Positions 36,215-44,339 of a stretch of DNA of 64,000 nucleotides are shown here, piece by piece; within the stretch, counting starts at the first letter, position 1, and every line of letters begins with the position of its first letter. Origin of the DNA: Acidobacteriota bacterium. Lineage in GTDB: Bacteria; Acidobacteriota; Terriglobia; Acidiferrales; UBA7541. Location: contig JABCYZ010000018.1 in assembly GCA_013289955.1 (NCBI GenBank), positions 1-64,000 on the forward strand, written 5' to 3'. Below the pieces are notes generated by a model. The model saw only the letters and a program-made list of their open reading frames with translations. It did not search any database and had not been told where the DNA came from. Position numbers and translations under genes: made by a program.

Positions 36215-37080
36215 CGGACGGCCTCGACGGGATGATATCGGCGGGCACGGCCTTTGGCGAGGGCGCGGCGAGCTTCCCCAATTTGCGCGAGGAGAGAGTC
36301 CATGGAGGGGTAGTCGCCGTCGCGTTCGAGGATTACGGTGAGCGGGGCGGGGGCGCGGGCGGCCGTCTCTTCGAGGAGGTCGAAGACGGGATCGGGAACG
36401 TCGTGAAGATGATCGTCGAGAAGGCGTTGGGAGCCGTCGGGGGCGGAGACGAATTTGCCGCCGGCGATGTGAATGCCGGCGATGCGCTCGGGGGGAATCT
36501 GGCGTATGAATTCGAAAGGATCGTAACCGTGGTTGAAGCCGTTGGCGAGGACGTTGTGAAGATCGAGGAGCAGGGCGCAAGGGGAGGCGGCGAGGATGCC
36601 GTTGAGCCACTCGGATTCAGAGAGCGGGCTCGCCGGCGGATCGATCAGCGTGGCGATATTTTCAACCAAAGGCTTGGCGCCGACGGCAGCCTCAGCGCGA
36701 TCGAGATTGGCGGCGGTGGCGTCTACCGTTGAGCGGTTGCGAGGCGGTGCGGCGAGATGGCCGATTTCAATGCCGCCGGCGCGGACGAAAGCCAGATGCT
36801 CGGACCAGAATTCCGGGCGGACTTGGTCCACAAGGCGCGCCATTTGATCGAGGCGCCTGGTTTCGGCGGGAGCCGAAGAGGCCAGGCCGAGACTGATGCC
36901 GTGGAGAACGACAGGGACCTGCGCCGCCAGCGTTTTGAGGGCGCGGACTTGGCTGTGCGGCGCGGCGAAAAAATCGTCAGCGATGACTTCGAGAAGATCG
37001 ATGTCATCTAGATGCTCGAGAATCCCGGCAGCCAGATCGGGGCGCCAGCCGAGGCCGACTCTGTCAGTGAGGCTGTCCAT
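36211..37080 (-). CDS. DUF692/UPF0276 family, multinuclear non-heme iron oxidase (MNIO)
   Basis: A 289-residue TIM-barrel enzyme of the DUF692 family, known from MbnB, TglH and BufB to modify cysteine residues in ribosomally made peptides. All expected iron-ligand segments are visible: LHGISLGLAS (His60), WSEHLAF (Glu94/His95), LVENIATL (Glu140), LLLDLHNVLANG (Asp173, His175, Asn176), AGIHIAGG (His204), LDDHLHDVPD (Asp223, His224) and ILERDGD (Glu252). Length fits the family. It starts 6 bases after the TIGR04222-like gene and overlaps the small partner gene. The Cys-rich C-terminal tail of the gene upstream is the natural substrate candidate, which is an inference. Confidence 0.93.
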   Translation of the reverse strand: MDSLTDRVGLGWRPDLAAGILEHLDDIDLLEVIADDFFAAPHSQVRALKTLAAQVPVVLHGISLGLASSAPAETRRLDQMARLVDQVRPEFWSEHLAFVRAGGIEIGHLAAPPRNRSTVDATAANLDRAEAAVGAKPLVENIATLIDPPASPLSESEWLNGILAASPCALLLDLHNVLANGFNHGYDPFEFIRQIPPERIAGIHIAGGKFVSAPDGSQRLLDDHLHDVPDPVFDLLEETAARAPAPLTVILERDGDYPSMDSLLAQIGEARRALAKGRARRYHPVEAVR

Positions 37081-37086
37081 TTTATT

Positions 37087-38034
37087 TTAGCCCCCGCAAC
37101 CGCCGCAGCCGCCGCCGCAACCACCACCGCCTCCGCAGCCACCCCCGCCGCCACTGCCACAGCTGCTGGATGTACCGCACGAAGAGCTGCCGGAACCCCA
37201 ACCGGAGAAGCCCGGTCCGCGGGCCGGTCCCGGCGGGCGCAGCGCCATCACCGAGGGAAAGAGGATGGGGGAGACTTCCGCGAGTCCGTAGGCGGAGGCT
37301 AGCCAGACCAGGTCGGAAGTTGCGCCGCCGGGACGAAGAGAAGCGGCACGCTGGCGGAGCGAGCTGAAAAGAGATTTTACGTCCTCGAGAAATTTTTCAC
37401 CGCGCACGGTGCGAAAGGGATTGCTGGTTCTGAAAACGACGAAAGCGGCGAGACCGGAAAGAAGGATGAGAAAGAAAATGTTGGTGCGGCCACGGGAAAG
37501 AGCGACAAGGATTTTGACAAGTGCGACGCCGAGGAGGATCCCGATGGCAATGGAAACGCGGAGGAGGCGGGCTCGACGAATTTCTTCGTCGGGGAGGAGG
37601 CCGAATTTTTCGAGGTTGGTGGCGTACTCGAAACAGGCCGTGCAGCCTTCGAGGGATGCGAGTGTTGAGTGAATGGGCTGAGCCGTTTTGAAGGCTTCAA
37701 GGATGCGCTTTTCTATGGGGCGTTTCACGGTGCCGATAAGGGCGGGGTCGGTGAGTAGGAGGCGGCTGTCGGCGCTTAGGGGTGAGAGGGTGGAAGTTCC
37801 GGAGCTTTTTAGAGTGAGGAGACCGCGGTCGATAAGAGAGAGCGAGGCAACGCGAAGGGCTTCGCTTTCGCCGCCCCGCAAGTAGGCGACAAAGTAGGGA
37901 TCGTCGATGGGAGGCTTGCCGGTGTCGCGATTCTCACTGAGGCGGCGAAGAAGGGTGAGGGCTACGAGGACCAGCCAGGAAAAAAAGATGTAGAAGACGA
38001 GAAATTCCGGGCCGCGAAGATCAAAGGGATTCAC
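37087..38034 (-). CDS. TIGR04222-like membrane protein with Cys/Gly-rich tail
   Basis: A 315-residue membrane protein. An N-terminal TM (FLVFYIFFSWLVLVALTLL) leads into a cytoplasmic domain with DDPYFVAYLRGGESEALRVA, then SLIDRGLLTL and EKFGLLPDEE-type helices. Two TM segments follow near residues 165-205 (SIAIGILLGVALVKILVAL and FFLILLSGLAAFVVF). The last 35 residues are almost only Gly, Ser and six Cys (SSSCG, SSSCG, GGCGG, GCGGC). This is the plan of the 'near_uncomplex' TIGR04222 family, often next to DUF692. I set the start at GTG 38034, overlapping the gene upstream by 14 bases; a longer frame to 38295 is Pro/Arg-rich shadow. The tail may be modified by the MNIO. Confidence 0.85.
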   Translation of the reverse strand: MNPFDLRGPEFLVFYIFFSWLVLVALTLLRRLSENRDTGKPPIDDPYFVAYLRGGESEALRVASLSLIDRGLLTLKSSGTSTLSPLSADSRLLLTDPALIGTVKRPIEKRILEAFKTAQPIHSTLASLEGCTACFEYATNLEKFGLLPDEEIRRARLLRVSIAIGILLGVALVKILVALSRGRTNIFFLILLSGLAAFVVFRTSNPFRTVRGEKFLEDVKSLFSSLRQRAASLRPGGATSDLVWLASAYGLAEVSPILFPSVMALRPPGPARGPGFSGWGSGSSSCGTSSSCGSGGGGGCGGGGGCGGGCGGCGG

Positions 38035-38794
38035 GAGGCACCTCGGCAGAGAGCGCTTCGGCTCGGGAGTGCATGCGGCAGGCAAGATCGAGGAGAGGAA
38101 AGAAAAGGCGCGGGGCTTCGCCGGGAGTGGAGACGTGTGTTTCCTGCGTGGCGGCGAGGCGAGCGGAGAGCTGGGACCAACCGGGAATGGCGAGCTCTGC
38201 GCCCATCGACTGCAGGGCCTCGGAAGGGGAAGGCGCGGGGCGTCCTTCGAGGTCCAGGAGAACAGCGGCGTAGGAACGGAGAGGACCAAGTGCACCCGCG
38301 ATCAACAAGCTGAGTTGTTCTTCGCGGAGGCTGCGCCCCACGTAGGCGGCGCGCAGGCGAAGAATGAAGTTGAGTAGCTGCTGGCGGAGTTGACGGATTT
38401 CGGCGTCGCGAGGGATCGTGAGAGACGCGAAGGGATCATCGCCGAAGAGAATGGCGCGGCGGTGTCGAATATCGGCAAACTTGGGGGCGAAGGAACGAGC
38501 GGCCTGAGGAATTTCGTCCTTCAAAAGAAACATGGGATGGAGCTGGATGGCGGCTTGGGCGACGCGCAGAGCCTGACGGAGTCGGTCGGCCTTGTCCTGT
38601 GGGAAAGAGACAAGGACCAGAATCAGATTTAAGTCCGAGGTCGCGCGAAGTTTGCCTTCCGCGGCGCTTCCGAAGAGCACGACGGAAAGAAGGTCGGGGC
38701 CGAAAGCATCTTTTGCGGATTGCAAAAAGAAATTCAGAACCTCGGCGAAAGGAGGAGGTAGCTGCGGCAGAGGAAGTGGCGTGGAGGAACTCAT
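38021..38794 (-). CDS. Nucleotidyltransferase-fold protein
   Basis: A 257-residue protein with an N-terminal nucleotidyltransferase domain: the signature VVLFGSAAEGKLRATSDLNL. In active enzymes the loop is G-S-x8-10-D-x-D; here it reads S-D-L-N, so the second metal-binding Asp is Asn. Residues about 130-250 are helical (LRQQLLNFILRLRAAYVGRS, LIAGALGPLRSYAAVLLDLE) and resemble a substrate-binding/HEPN-like bundle. It is the first gene of the four-gene MNIO operon and overlaps the next by 14 bases. Possible roles are modification of a partner or a regulatory fold that has lost catalysis. Function unknown. Confidence 0.8.
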   Translation of the reverse strand: MSSSTPLPLPQLPPPFAEVLNFFLQSAKDAFGPDLLSVVLFGSAAEGKLRATSDLNLILVLVSFPQDKADRLRQALRVAQAAIQLHPMFLLKDEIPQAARSFAPKFADIRHRRAILFGDDPFASLTIPRDAEIRQLRQQLLNFILRLRAAYVGRSLREEQLSLLIAGALGPLRSYAAVLLDLEGRPAPSPSEALQSMGAELAIPGWSQLSARLAATQETHVSTPGEAPRLFFPLLDLACRMHSRAEALSAEVPRESL

Positions 38795-38896
38795 CGAAGA
38801 CCTCGCGCGTCACGGAATAATGCTAAGACGATGCTAGGATGCCGCGAGGGGAAAGTCAACGAATGCAAAACCAGATGCAAAACCAGAAAGTTGGAG

Positions 38897-39412
38897 TCAG
38901 TCTGCCATCCATTCCGCTTTGACAAGCATTTCACGGGCAACATCGCTCACGGAACGGTTTTCGCTGGTGACGCGGAAATCTTCCAGATGCGCGCGGTCAA
39001 GGATCGTGTTGAATATTCGGGCGCGAGCAACGTATTCGTGCTGCGATATGCCCGTTTCGCGCATCTTGACGCGCTGCTGCATCGTTTCGACGCTTGCCGT
39101 AAGGCGGCAGACGACTGTATTGGCTGCTGAAAAAATGCCGAGACAGAGTTCCAGTTCCGCGCGGTCTTCTATCGCGCGCGCCAGCAGGAATCGCACTACG
39201 CCGATCGAAGTATAGTTCAGGCAGACAGACTGAAGGTTGCGGTACATCACGGCATCGTTGGCGCCTCCAGGCGGAAGATGCCGAAGCCCGAGCGCATCCA
39301 GGTCAATTGCCGCGTGCGGAATTTGCCGCGACAGGAGGATGTCCGACGCTTCGCCCAGAACCGTCGTCTTGCCTGCTCCCATGGTGCCGGTGATGATCAG
39401 GAGCGATCCCAT
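38897..39412 (-). CDS. P-loop nucleotide kinase-like ATPase
   Basis: A 171-residue P-loop protein. Walker A is GTMGAGKTTVLGEA (residues 9-22). A DxD-type Walker B/substrate motif follows (HAAIDLDALGLRHL), and CRLTASVETMQQRVKMRE resembles the lid of small-molecule kinases (shikimate/adenylate/AAA_33 types). It lacks a TM segment or signal. It sits 17 bases after the TrkA-N gene on the same strand, so the two probably form an operon. The substrate cannot be assigned; a Zeta-toxin or phosphotransferase-like role is possible but not supported further. Confidence 0.78.
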   Translation of the reverse strand: MGSLLIITGTMGAGKTTVLGEASDILLSRQIPHAAIDLDALGLRHLPPGGANDAVMYRNLQSVCLNYTSIGVVRFLLARAIEDRAELELCLGIFSAANTVVCRLTASVETMQQRVKMRETGISQHEYVARARIFNTILDRAHLEDFRVTSENRSVSDVAREMLVKAEWMAD

Positions 39413-39429
39413 AAACGCTCCAAGGCTCT

Positions 39430-40146
39430 TCAGCGAGCCGCGCCGAGAGAATCGAGGTGCGAGGAGATGCCGCTGAAGGCGCTTTTGGAGCTGCTGATGA
39501 CTTCGTTGGCGCCAAGGCTTTCAAGGATCTCCGTGAACTCGTCGAGGTAGCAGCGGACAATGATGTGCGTTTTTTTGTTGCGATCGCGGGCGCGCTTGGT
39601 GACGAGGAGTGCGGTTTCGATGTTGTTGGAAGTGATGATGACGAGCCTGGCGTGGTCGATGCCTGCATCAGCGAGCGAGCTTTCCTGCTTGGCGTCGTCG
39701 ACGATGATGGGTTCGCCGTCGCGAATGAGGTCATCGACGGCGGCGGCGTCTCGGTCAATGAGAACGTAAGGCTGCTTGGCGCGGCGGAGGTGCTCGACGA
39801 TGCGAATGCCAAGGTGAGTGTAACCGACGATGACAACATGGTTTTGCATTTCTTTGGCGAGCATGCGGCAACCTTCCTGCGGATTGTAACGCTGCAACGC
39901 CTGCAGCAAGAAGATGGAAATGACGATCCCGAACAGGACGCATTGTCCCCAGAAGGAGTAGAGAGCCCAGAAGGAATCGGCACGATAGCGGAAATAGATG
40001 GCGTTGAGAAAGGAGTCGCTCAGGGAAAGATGTTCCCAGTAGTGAAAAGCAATCGTGCCGAGGGCGAACCAGAATCCGATAAGCACGAAACCCCAGCGGC
40101 TTTGCCGGAGGAAGATAAGCAGGCGGATCCAGAAGAAGCGGCGCAT
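39430..40146 (-). CDS. TrkA-N (RCK) domain membrane protein without a K+ selectivity filter
   Basis: A 238-residue protein. Two TM segments flank a re-entrant region (WGFVLIGFWFALGTIAFHYW, and WGQCVLFGIVISIFLLQAL), then a cytoplasmic Rossmann/RCK domain with HVVIVGYTHLGIRIVEHL (G-x-G-x-x-G variant) and LIDRD binding the nucleotide ribose. It has the plan of a two-TM K+ channel, but the pore region reads YFRYRADSFWALYSFWGQ and has no TVGYG or GYGD filter. It may be a regulatory subunit or an unusual channel. I set the start at 40146 because the upstream 33 codons are basic and unlike the family. Confidence 0.8.
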   Translation of the reverse strand: MRRFFWIRLLIFLRQSRWGFVLIGFWFALGTIAFHYWEHLSLSDSFLNAIYFRYRADSFWALYSFWGQCVLFGIVISIFLLQALQRYNPQEGCRMLAKEMQNHVVIVGYTHLGIRIVEHLRRAKQPYVLIDRDAAAVDDLIRDGEPIIVDDAKQESSLADAGIDHARLVIITSNNIETALLVTKRARDRNKKTHIIVRCYLDEFTEILESLGANEVISSSKSAFSGISSHLDSLGAAR

Positions 40147-40501
40147 GGGCTGTCGGCCAGAGCGACAGGGCGCATTGTAGCCTTCTGGCAAAGGCTTCCG
40201 CCAGAGGTTCTCCGCGCGGCGAGCGCTTCTTTCCTGGCCCACCACTCGTGCTAAACTAACTGGATTCTAGGCACGCAGCTCAGGATCCAAGGATTCATGT
40301 CATTTTCCTCCCAACGGATTATAGATTGGATATCGGAATCGACGAACTTGAGGCAAATGTTACTGTGCTGTTATAGCTGGGATTCGGCTGGCGGCTTGAC
40401 GTAGTTGGAGGGATTGAGACGGTTTGGTGAGATTGTGGAAATGTATGGACAAATCAGAAGTCTTCCGAAGTGGGGCCGATGCACGTGTCACCAGGCAATG
40501 C
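40147..40501. other. Gap without a supported gene
   Basis: About 350 bases between the TrkA-N gene and the end of the 820-codon gene. I see no ORF, RNA or clear terminator. It marks the change from core-like genes to the accessory block. Confidence 0.4.
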
Positions 40502-42964
40502 TCACGGGCGAGCGGGGCCATCAAAGGGTAGTGTTAGTTGGGTCGAGTAGTCGGATTTTGCTCCGACCAAAATGACCTCGACTGACTTTTCTTTGTACCA
40601 CACCTCGAATTCAAGGTCAGGATTCCGAAAGTATATACGGCTGGGACCTCGCAGCCGATTTGGGACAGTGGGGATGAGTGGGATTATTATTCGGTCGTGG
40701 CGAGTCTTCAGGCGTCTCCCAGCCGCGACAATTGCTTGGTAGGAATTCTTAGCCTCTCTAATGCGCCCCACATTGAACAGACCGTTTCCTGAGCGAATCT
40801 CCAGAAGAGGCAAATCCTCTGTTTGGACCAACATTAGACCCTTCCCGAAACCGCCTACCTTTCGGCGCTTTTTAGCAGCAAGTTTTTGCAGCCTTTTAAG
40901 TGAAGTTCCACTCACTCTGCCTAGGGCAATCAACACCTCAAGCACGTCCGCCATTTCCTCTTGGAGCGATTCGGGGGAGTGCGCCGACAACACCTCCATC
41001 GCCTCTTCGACCACTTTGGCTTTGAGAACGTCGAGGAGCTCGCCCTCAGGAAGGTTTATAGCAACAACTTTCTCGCCCTGTGTTTGAATCCGGACTGGGA
41101 TTTTGTCACGTACTAGTTTCGCAAATCTGCTCCGAACGTTACGCGGCTTAATTGGGTCGACGCATGCAATGTGTGCCCCCGTGCGCCTAAGGACGTAATA
41201 AGTGTGGGACAGAGGACTCCCCTCCAAATCAATGCGTAGCTCCTTCGAGCGCACAATTGCTCCGAGCTCCTCGAGAAATCCGCTGTCGCGTAGATGTGGG
41301 CCGTCAGGTTTCAAGACAACTGAGGAGATTGGATCTTTTTGTTCCTTCAGGCGACCCAGGTCCTCGCCGTTTCGAACAAAGAACGGTCTGCTGAGGAAGT
41401 ATTCGCTAATTATCGATTCGACTTGTCTTGGTTCTCTTTCAGTGGTGTAACGCCAAGGAATGAGACTCGGATGACCGCTTACCGCAGGTATCCTGGCAAA
41501 CCACATGATTACGATAGTTTCTTTGAGACCCTCGGCAAGCTTTCTACTGAGAGTAGCGATCTCGCGGACAGTATTGTCGTCGAGGGACGGTCGCCAGTCC
41601 CATGGGGGTGCGAGCGGCATGGCTTTCCAGGAGCCGTCCGGTGTTGCCGCGAGGAAGGTTGGCTTATACCTTATTTTTTTTCCGATGATGGCCCCGTTAC
41701 GAGCGTTGACGTCGAATGAGTCGTGGGCGCAGAACTCCAGGCCGTCGGGCAGTCCCCAGAGCGAATCGATGGTGACTCGGTTCCCATTTGCTGTTGCCAT
41801 GGAGAACGCGGAGGCATGGGCAGGAATGAATCGATGGGCTATAAAGCAGATATTCTTGGGCGCGACTCCTGCGTTTGCCAAGTGGCTCGCCGTGTCGCGC
41901 ATGAATTCAATGGCTGGCTCTGGCCTAGAGAGGCCGTCTGTTCTGTTCGCAAAAAAGGTCGTCTCGCCGGCAATGTCGGTGCGAACAACGAGAGGGACCT
42001 GGGTCAGCACCTTAAGATCGAGTGCCAGGCCAGGCAGGGCTTCTCGCTTCGCCAATTTACGAAGCTCCGCCGCTCCGTTTAAGACAAACAGAGGGGTGGT
42101 CGGAAGGCCCATTGAGCGGAAGGTCTCCACACATTTCAATTTTTGCCACCGCTTAGCGTCGGAAGAGGAGAATAGCCGGAATTGTTTGAGGGATCCTGCC
42201 CTTACGGGCGGCGGTGCAGGTGTCTCATCTGATTCTGGTGATTCGCCTGATGGGTCGGGTGCATGATCATTTTGTACGATCCAAAGACGATTTCCATCCC
42301 ACACCCACTCGAGATGCCTCCGCTCTTTCTTTTCGTAGATGTATCTACCCAATGATCTGAGTGTGCTCCACAATCGTTTTCGGTCCTCGCACATGAGCTC
42401 GTTCGCTCGGAGGACGTTAGCCTTTTCCACTCGCAACTTGATAACACGCGGCCCCATCTCCTTGCCGAGTTGGCTCGAGGAATCGATCTCGCAAATCCAT
42501 CGACGGATTGCTTCAGATACACGGCGTTCGTTGGAAAGGTGCCCAGATAGGACGGGGGCGCAGAAGCTCTGGACAATGAGCCCCATCGGAGTGACAATCC
42601 CGGCCTCCGCGGCGGATCTAAAAACTTCCATGGCGGCGTCGAAAATCGCCTCGACAGTGCCGTCGCATCGGAAGCTTTTTAGGAGTCCTCGCTGCTCAAG
42701 ACCTTCTTCTCGGGCATTTGATCGCACGATTAGTGAGACGGATTCGGGTCGGTCGCCTAAGTTGCTTACATGAGTCTGAATCCAGTTCTTCTCGACGGGA
42801 TCTAGGATGTCTGTTGCCTCGGTCGTTGCGCGACTCCCCTGGTCGATCCAGCGCCTGTGAAACTCTTGGGAGATAGAAAAGAAATACGGGACCCAGTTTC
42901 TCGGCAGGGGTGCAAGTCCCTCTAGTTTTCCTCCCCGGGATTCAAAATCAAAAAAGTAAGTCAT
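40502..42964 (-). CDS. PPDK-like ATP-grasp protein fused to an NTP pyrophosphohydrolase domain
   Basis: An 820-residue multidomain protein. Residues about 50-235 and 300-420 each resemble the ATP-grasp half of PEP synthase/pyruvate phosphate dikinase (SVSLIVRSNAREEGLEQRG; HLEWVWDGNRLWIVQNDHA, like the usual 'DIEWA..LYILQ.RP'; and VPLVVRTDIAGETTFFANRT). Residues 615-712 are a MazG-like NTP-PPase of the COG4997 type: KLVRDKIPVRIQTQGEKVV, then EEAMEVL and EEMADVLEVLIAL, giving the E-x2-E and E-x2-D metal sites, and GGFGKG. No swivelling phosphohistidine domain is seen. It is the last gene of a cassette with a membrane protein and a HIT protein. Function unknown; a nucleotide-sensing or nucleotide-depleting role is inferred. 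Confidence 0.8.
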   Translation of the reverse strand: MTYFFDFESRGGKLEGLAPLPRNWVPYFFSISQEFHRRWIDQGSRATTEATDILDPVEKNWIQTHVSNLGDRPESVSLIVRSNAREEGLEQRGLLKSFRCDGTVEAIFDAAMEVFRSAAEAGIVTPMGLIVQSFCAPVLSGHLSNERRVSEAIRRWICEIDSSSQLGKEMGPRVIKLRVEKANVLRANELMCEDRKRLWSTLRSLGRYIYEKKERRHLEWVWDGNRLWIVQNDHAPDPSGESPESDETPAPPPVRAGSLKQFRLFSSSDAKRWQKLKCVETFRSMGLPTTPLFVLNGAAELRKLAKREALPGLALDLKVLTQVPLVVRTDIAGETTFFANRTDGLSRPEPAIEFMRDTASHLANAGVAPKNICFIAHRFIPAHASAFSMATANGNRVTIDSLWGLPDGLEFCAHDSFDVNARNGAIIGKKIRYKPTFLAATPDGSWKAMPLAPPWDWRPSLDDNTVREIATLSRKLAEGLKETIVIMWFARIPAVSGHPSLIPWRYTTEREPRQVESIISEYFLSRPFFVRNGEDLGRLKEQKDPISSVVLKPDGPHLRDSGFLEELGAIVRSKELRIDLEGSPLSHTYYVLRRTGAHIACVDPIKPRNVRSRFAKLVRDKIPVRIQTQGEKVVAINLPEGELLDVLKAKVVEEAMEVLSAHSPESLQEEMADVLEVLIALGRVSGTSLKRLQKLAAKKRRKVGGFGKGLMLVQTEDLPLLEIRSGNGLFNVGRIREAKNSYQAIVAAGRRLKTRHDRIIIPLIPTVPNRLRGPSRIYFRNPDLEFEVWYKEKSVEVILVGAKSDYSTQLTLPFDGPARP

Positions 42965-43011
42965 TGGATTCGGTTCTGGACACCAGCTGAAATGCGAGAG
43001 AGGGCTAGTGG

Positions 43012-43605
43012 CTAGCGGTCACTGCCGGATCTCTCGTTCCGTCGATGAGTCGGCCCGAAGAGCGTCTGCGCCACCTCCGCCAACTTAGCGAGGGCATTGT
43101 CTGAAAAGAGCCCTATTAGGAACCCCACTGCAGTTGTACGTCCGTCCGTAGATACGAGGTTGGGGTCGAAGCCGCCAAAGGACTTAATCACGAGTATCAT
43201 CGCGAATGCCAGTCCTCCGGAAATAACTGGCGTAAAGTAGCGCCACCATCTTCTGTCTAGATTCCAAATTTGTTTTGCTACGCTGTGATATAGCCATTTC
43301 ATTGCAAAAAGTACGCCACCGAGGATCCCACTTAGCCCAGCGAGACAATGCCGGGCGAAAATGATTCCACGTTGATCCGTTAATCCGAGTCGCCGCTGGG
43401 GGTATCCCCACCAAACCAAAAACATCCCGCCTATCGTCAAGACGAAAACGATCGTTAGGTATGCTGCCTCCCAGCGAATGGCTGCCAGTGCTTCGCCCTC
43501 GTATCTTGAGCGCCAGTCGCCTGGTTTTCGGCCATCTGTGTAGTCCCCGGGAGCGAAACCCGGGTCTATGGGTTCTCCGCTCCTCTGGCCAGTATGTTCG
43601 CTCAT
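43012..43605 (-). CDS. Four-TM membrane protein of the cassette
   Basis: A 197-residue inner-membrane protein. A polar N-terminus of about 45 residues is followed by four TM segments: about 46-67 (AYLTIVFVLTIGGMFLVWW), 80-104, 123-142 (YFTPVISGGLAFAMILVIKS) and 156-176 (TAVGFLIGLFSDNALAKLAE). The last two form the most distinctive part, with GFLIGLFSDNALAKL entering an amphipathic helix. The start overlaps the HIT gene's stop by 4 bases, so they are coupled. I do not recognise a named family; small multi-TM proteins in this position often act as membrane effectors in nucleotide-signalling systems. That role is inferred here. Confidence 0.75.
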   Translation of the reverse strand: MSEHTGQRSGEPIDPGFAPGDYTDGRKPGDWRSRYEGEALAAIRWEAAYLTIVFVLTIGGMFLVWWGYPQRRLGLTDQRGIIFARHCLAGLSGILGGVLFAMKWLYHSVAKQIWNLDRRWWRYFTPVISGGLAFAMILVIKSFGGFDPNLVSTDGRTTAVGFLIGLFSDNALAKLAEVAQTLFGPTHRRNERSGSDR

Positions 43606-44237
43606 GGAGTTCGGTGCGGGAGCTTGTCGAGTGTCGAGATTACATTTGAAAGATGTGGGAACTTACTGTAGTCGTATTCAGCCGGTATTCCAATCTCAGA
43701 GGCGATGGCGCGACGGAAAAACTGTTTCGTCCCGCGGGGCGGACTGCATATAAACATTCGGCCATTCGGCTCCTGGACAAACCCATAGTCAACTCGGGAT
43801 TCGAATAATGCAGAGGTACTCGACAGGCCCATGACGGATTCCCATTTGACTTCGTGGAATAATTTGTTGGTTGCTTTTCGCAGCGAGAATGAAAGCGGCG
43901 CCACATGAAGGTGGAGATGATCAATCCCACAACCCAAGGACGTGCCGGCTTCGGATGGACCATGTTCGAAGACTGTCGGCTCGCCAAAATTGTCTCGTAC
44001 CATCTGTTGTGCCGTGCGTACGCAATCTGCGAGCTCGGGGAGTTCTGAAACAGATATTGCGCCGGAGCAGAGCACGTGCCGTTTGGCGACAACGAGTAAC
44101 CATCCCGGGACCAACGCGCCCTTTGTCGGCGTAATGATGAAGGATCCGGAATCGCAAAAGACTCTATCCCACGGCGCTTCAGATGCACCGCGAGCGACAC
44201 CATCGCAGAAGCAGCAGCTACGTGTTTTGAGACCCAT
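43602..44237 (-). CDS. HIT (histidine triad) family protein
   Basis: A 211-residue protein whose first 120 residues are a HIT domain: CCFCDG near the start (Cys8/9/11, zinc-binding in many HIT proteins), GWLLVVAKRHVL, FEHGPSEAG, and the triad HLHLHVAP (His107, His109, His111). HIT enzymes hydrolyse or transfer nucleotidyl groups from substrates such as AMP-lysine or diadenosine polyphosphates. The second half (about 125-211) carries another ordered region with KQFFRRAIASEIGIPAEYDY, as seen in longer bacterial HIT proteins. First gene of the three-gene cassette. Base composition looks less GC-biased than the core genes here, by eye. Confidence 0.85.
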   Translation of the reverse strand: MGLKTRSCCFCDGVARGASEAPWDRVFCDSGSFIITPTKGALVPGWLLVVAKRHVLCSGAISVSELPELADCVRTAQQMVRDNFGEPTVFEHGPSEAGTSLGCGIDHLHLHVAPLSFSLRKATNKLFHEVKWESVMGLSSTSALFESRVDYGFVQEPNGRMFICSPPRGTKQFFRRAIASEIGIPAEYDYSKFPHLSNVISTLDKLPHRTP

Positions 44238-44339
44238 AGGCGAAGTCTACCTTCGTGTTGTTTTGAAGGCAACAACGAGCGTTTTAAGCGTTATGAAAAG
44301 GATGTGATTTGAGTTCCTGGTGGCGAGGGAGGCTTTACG

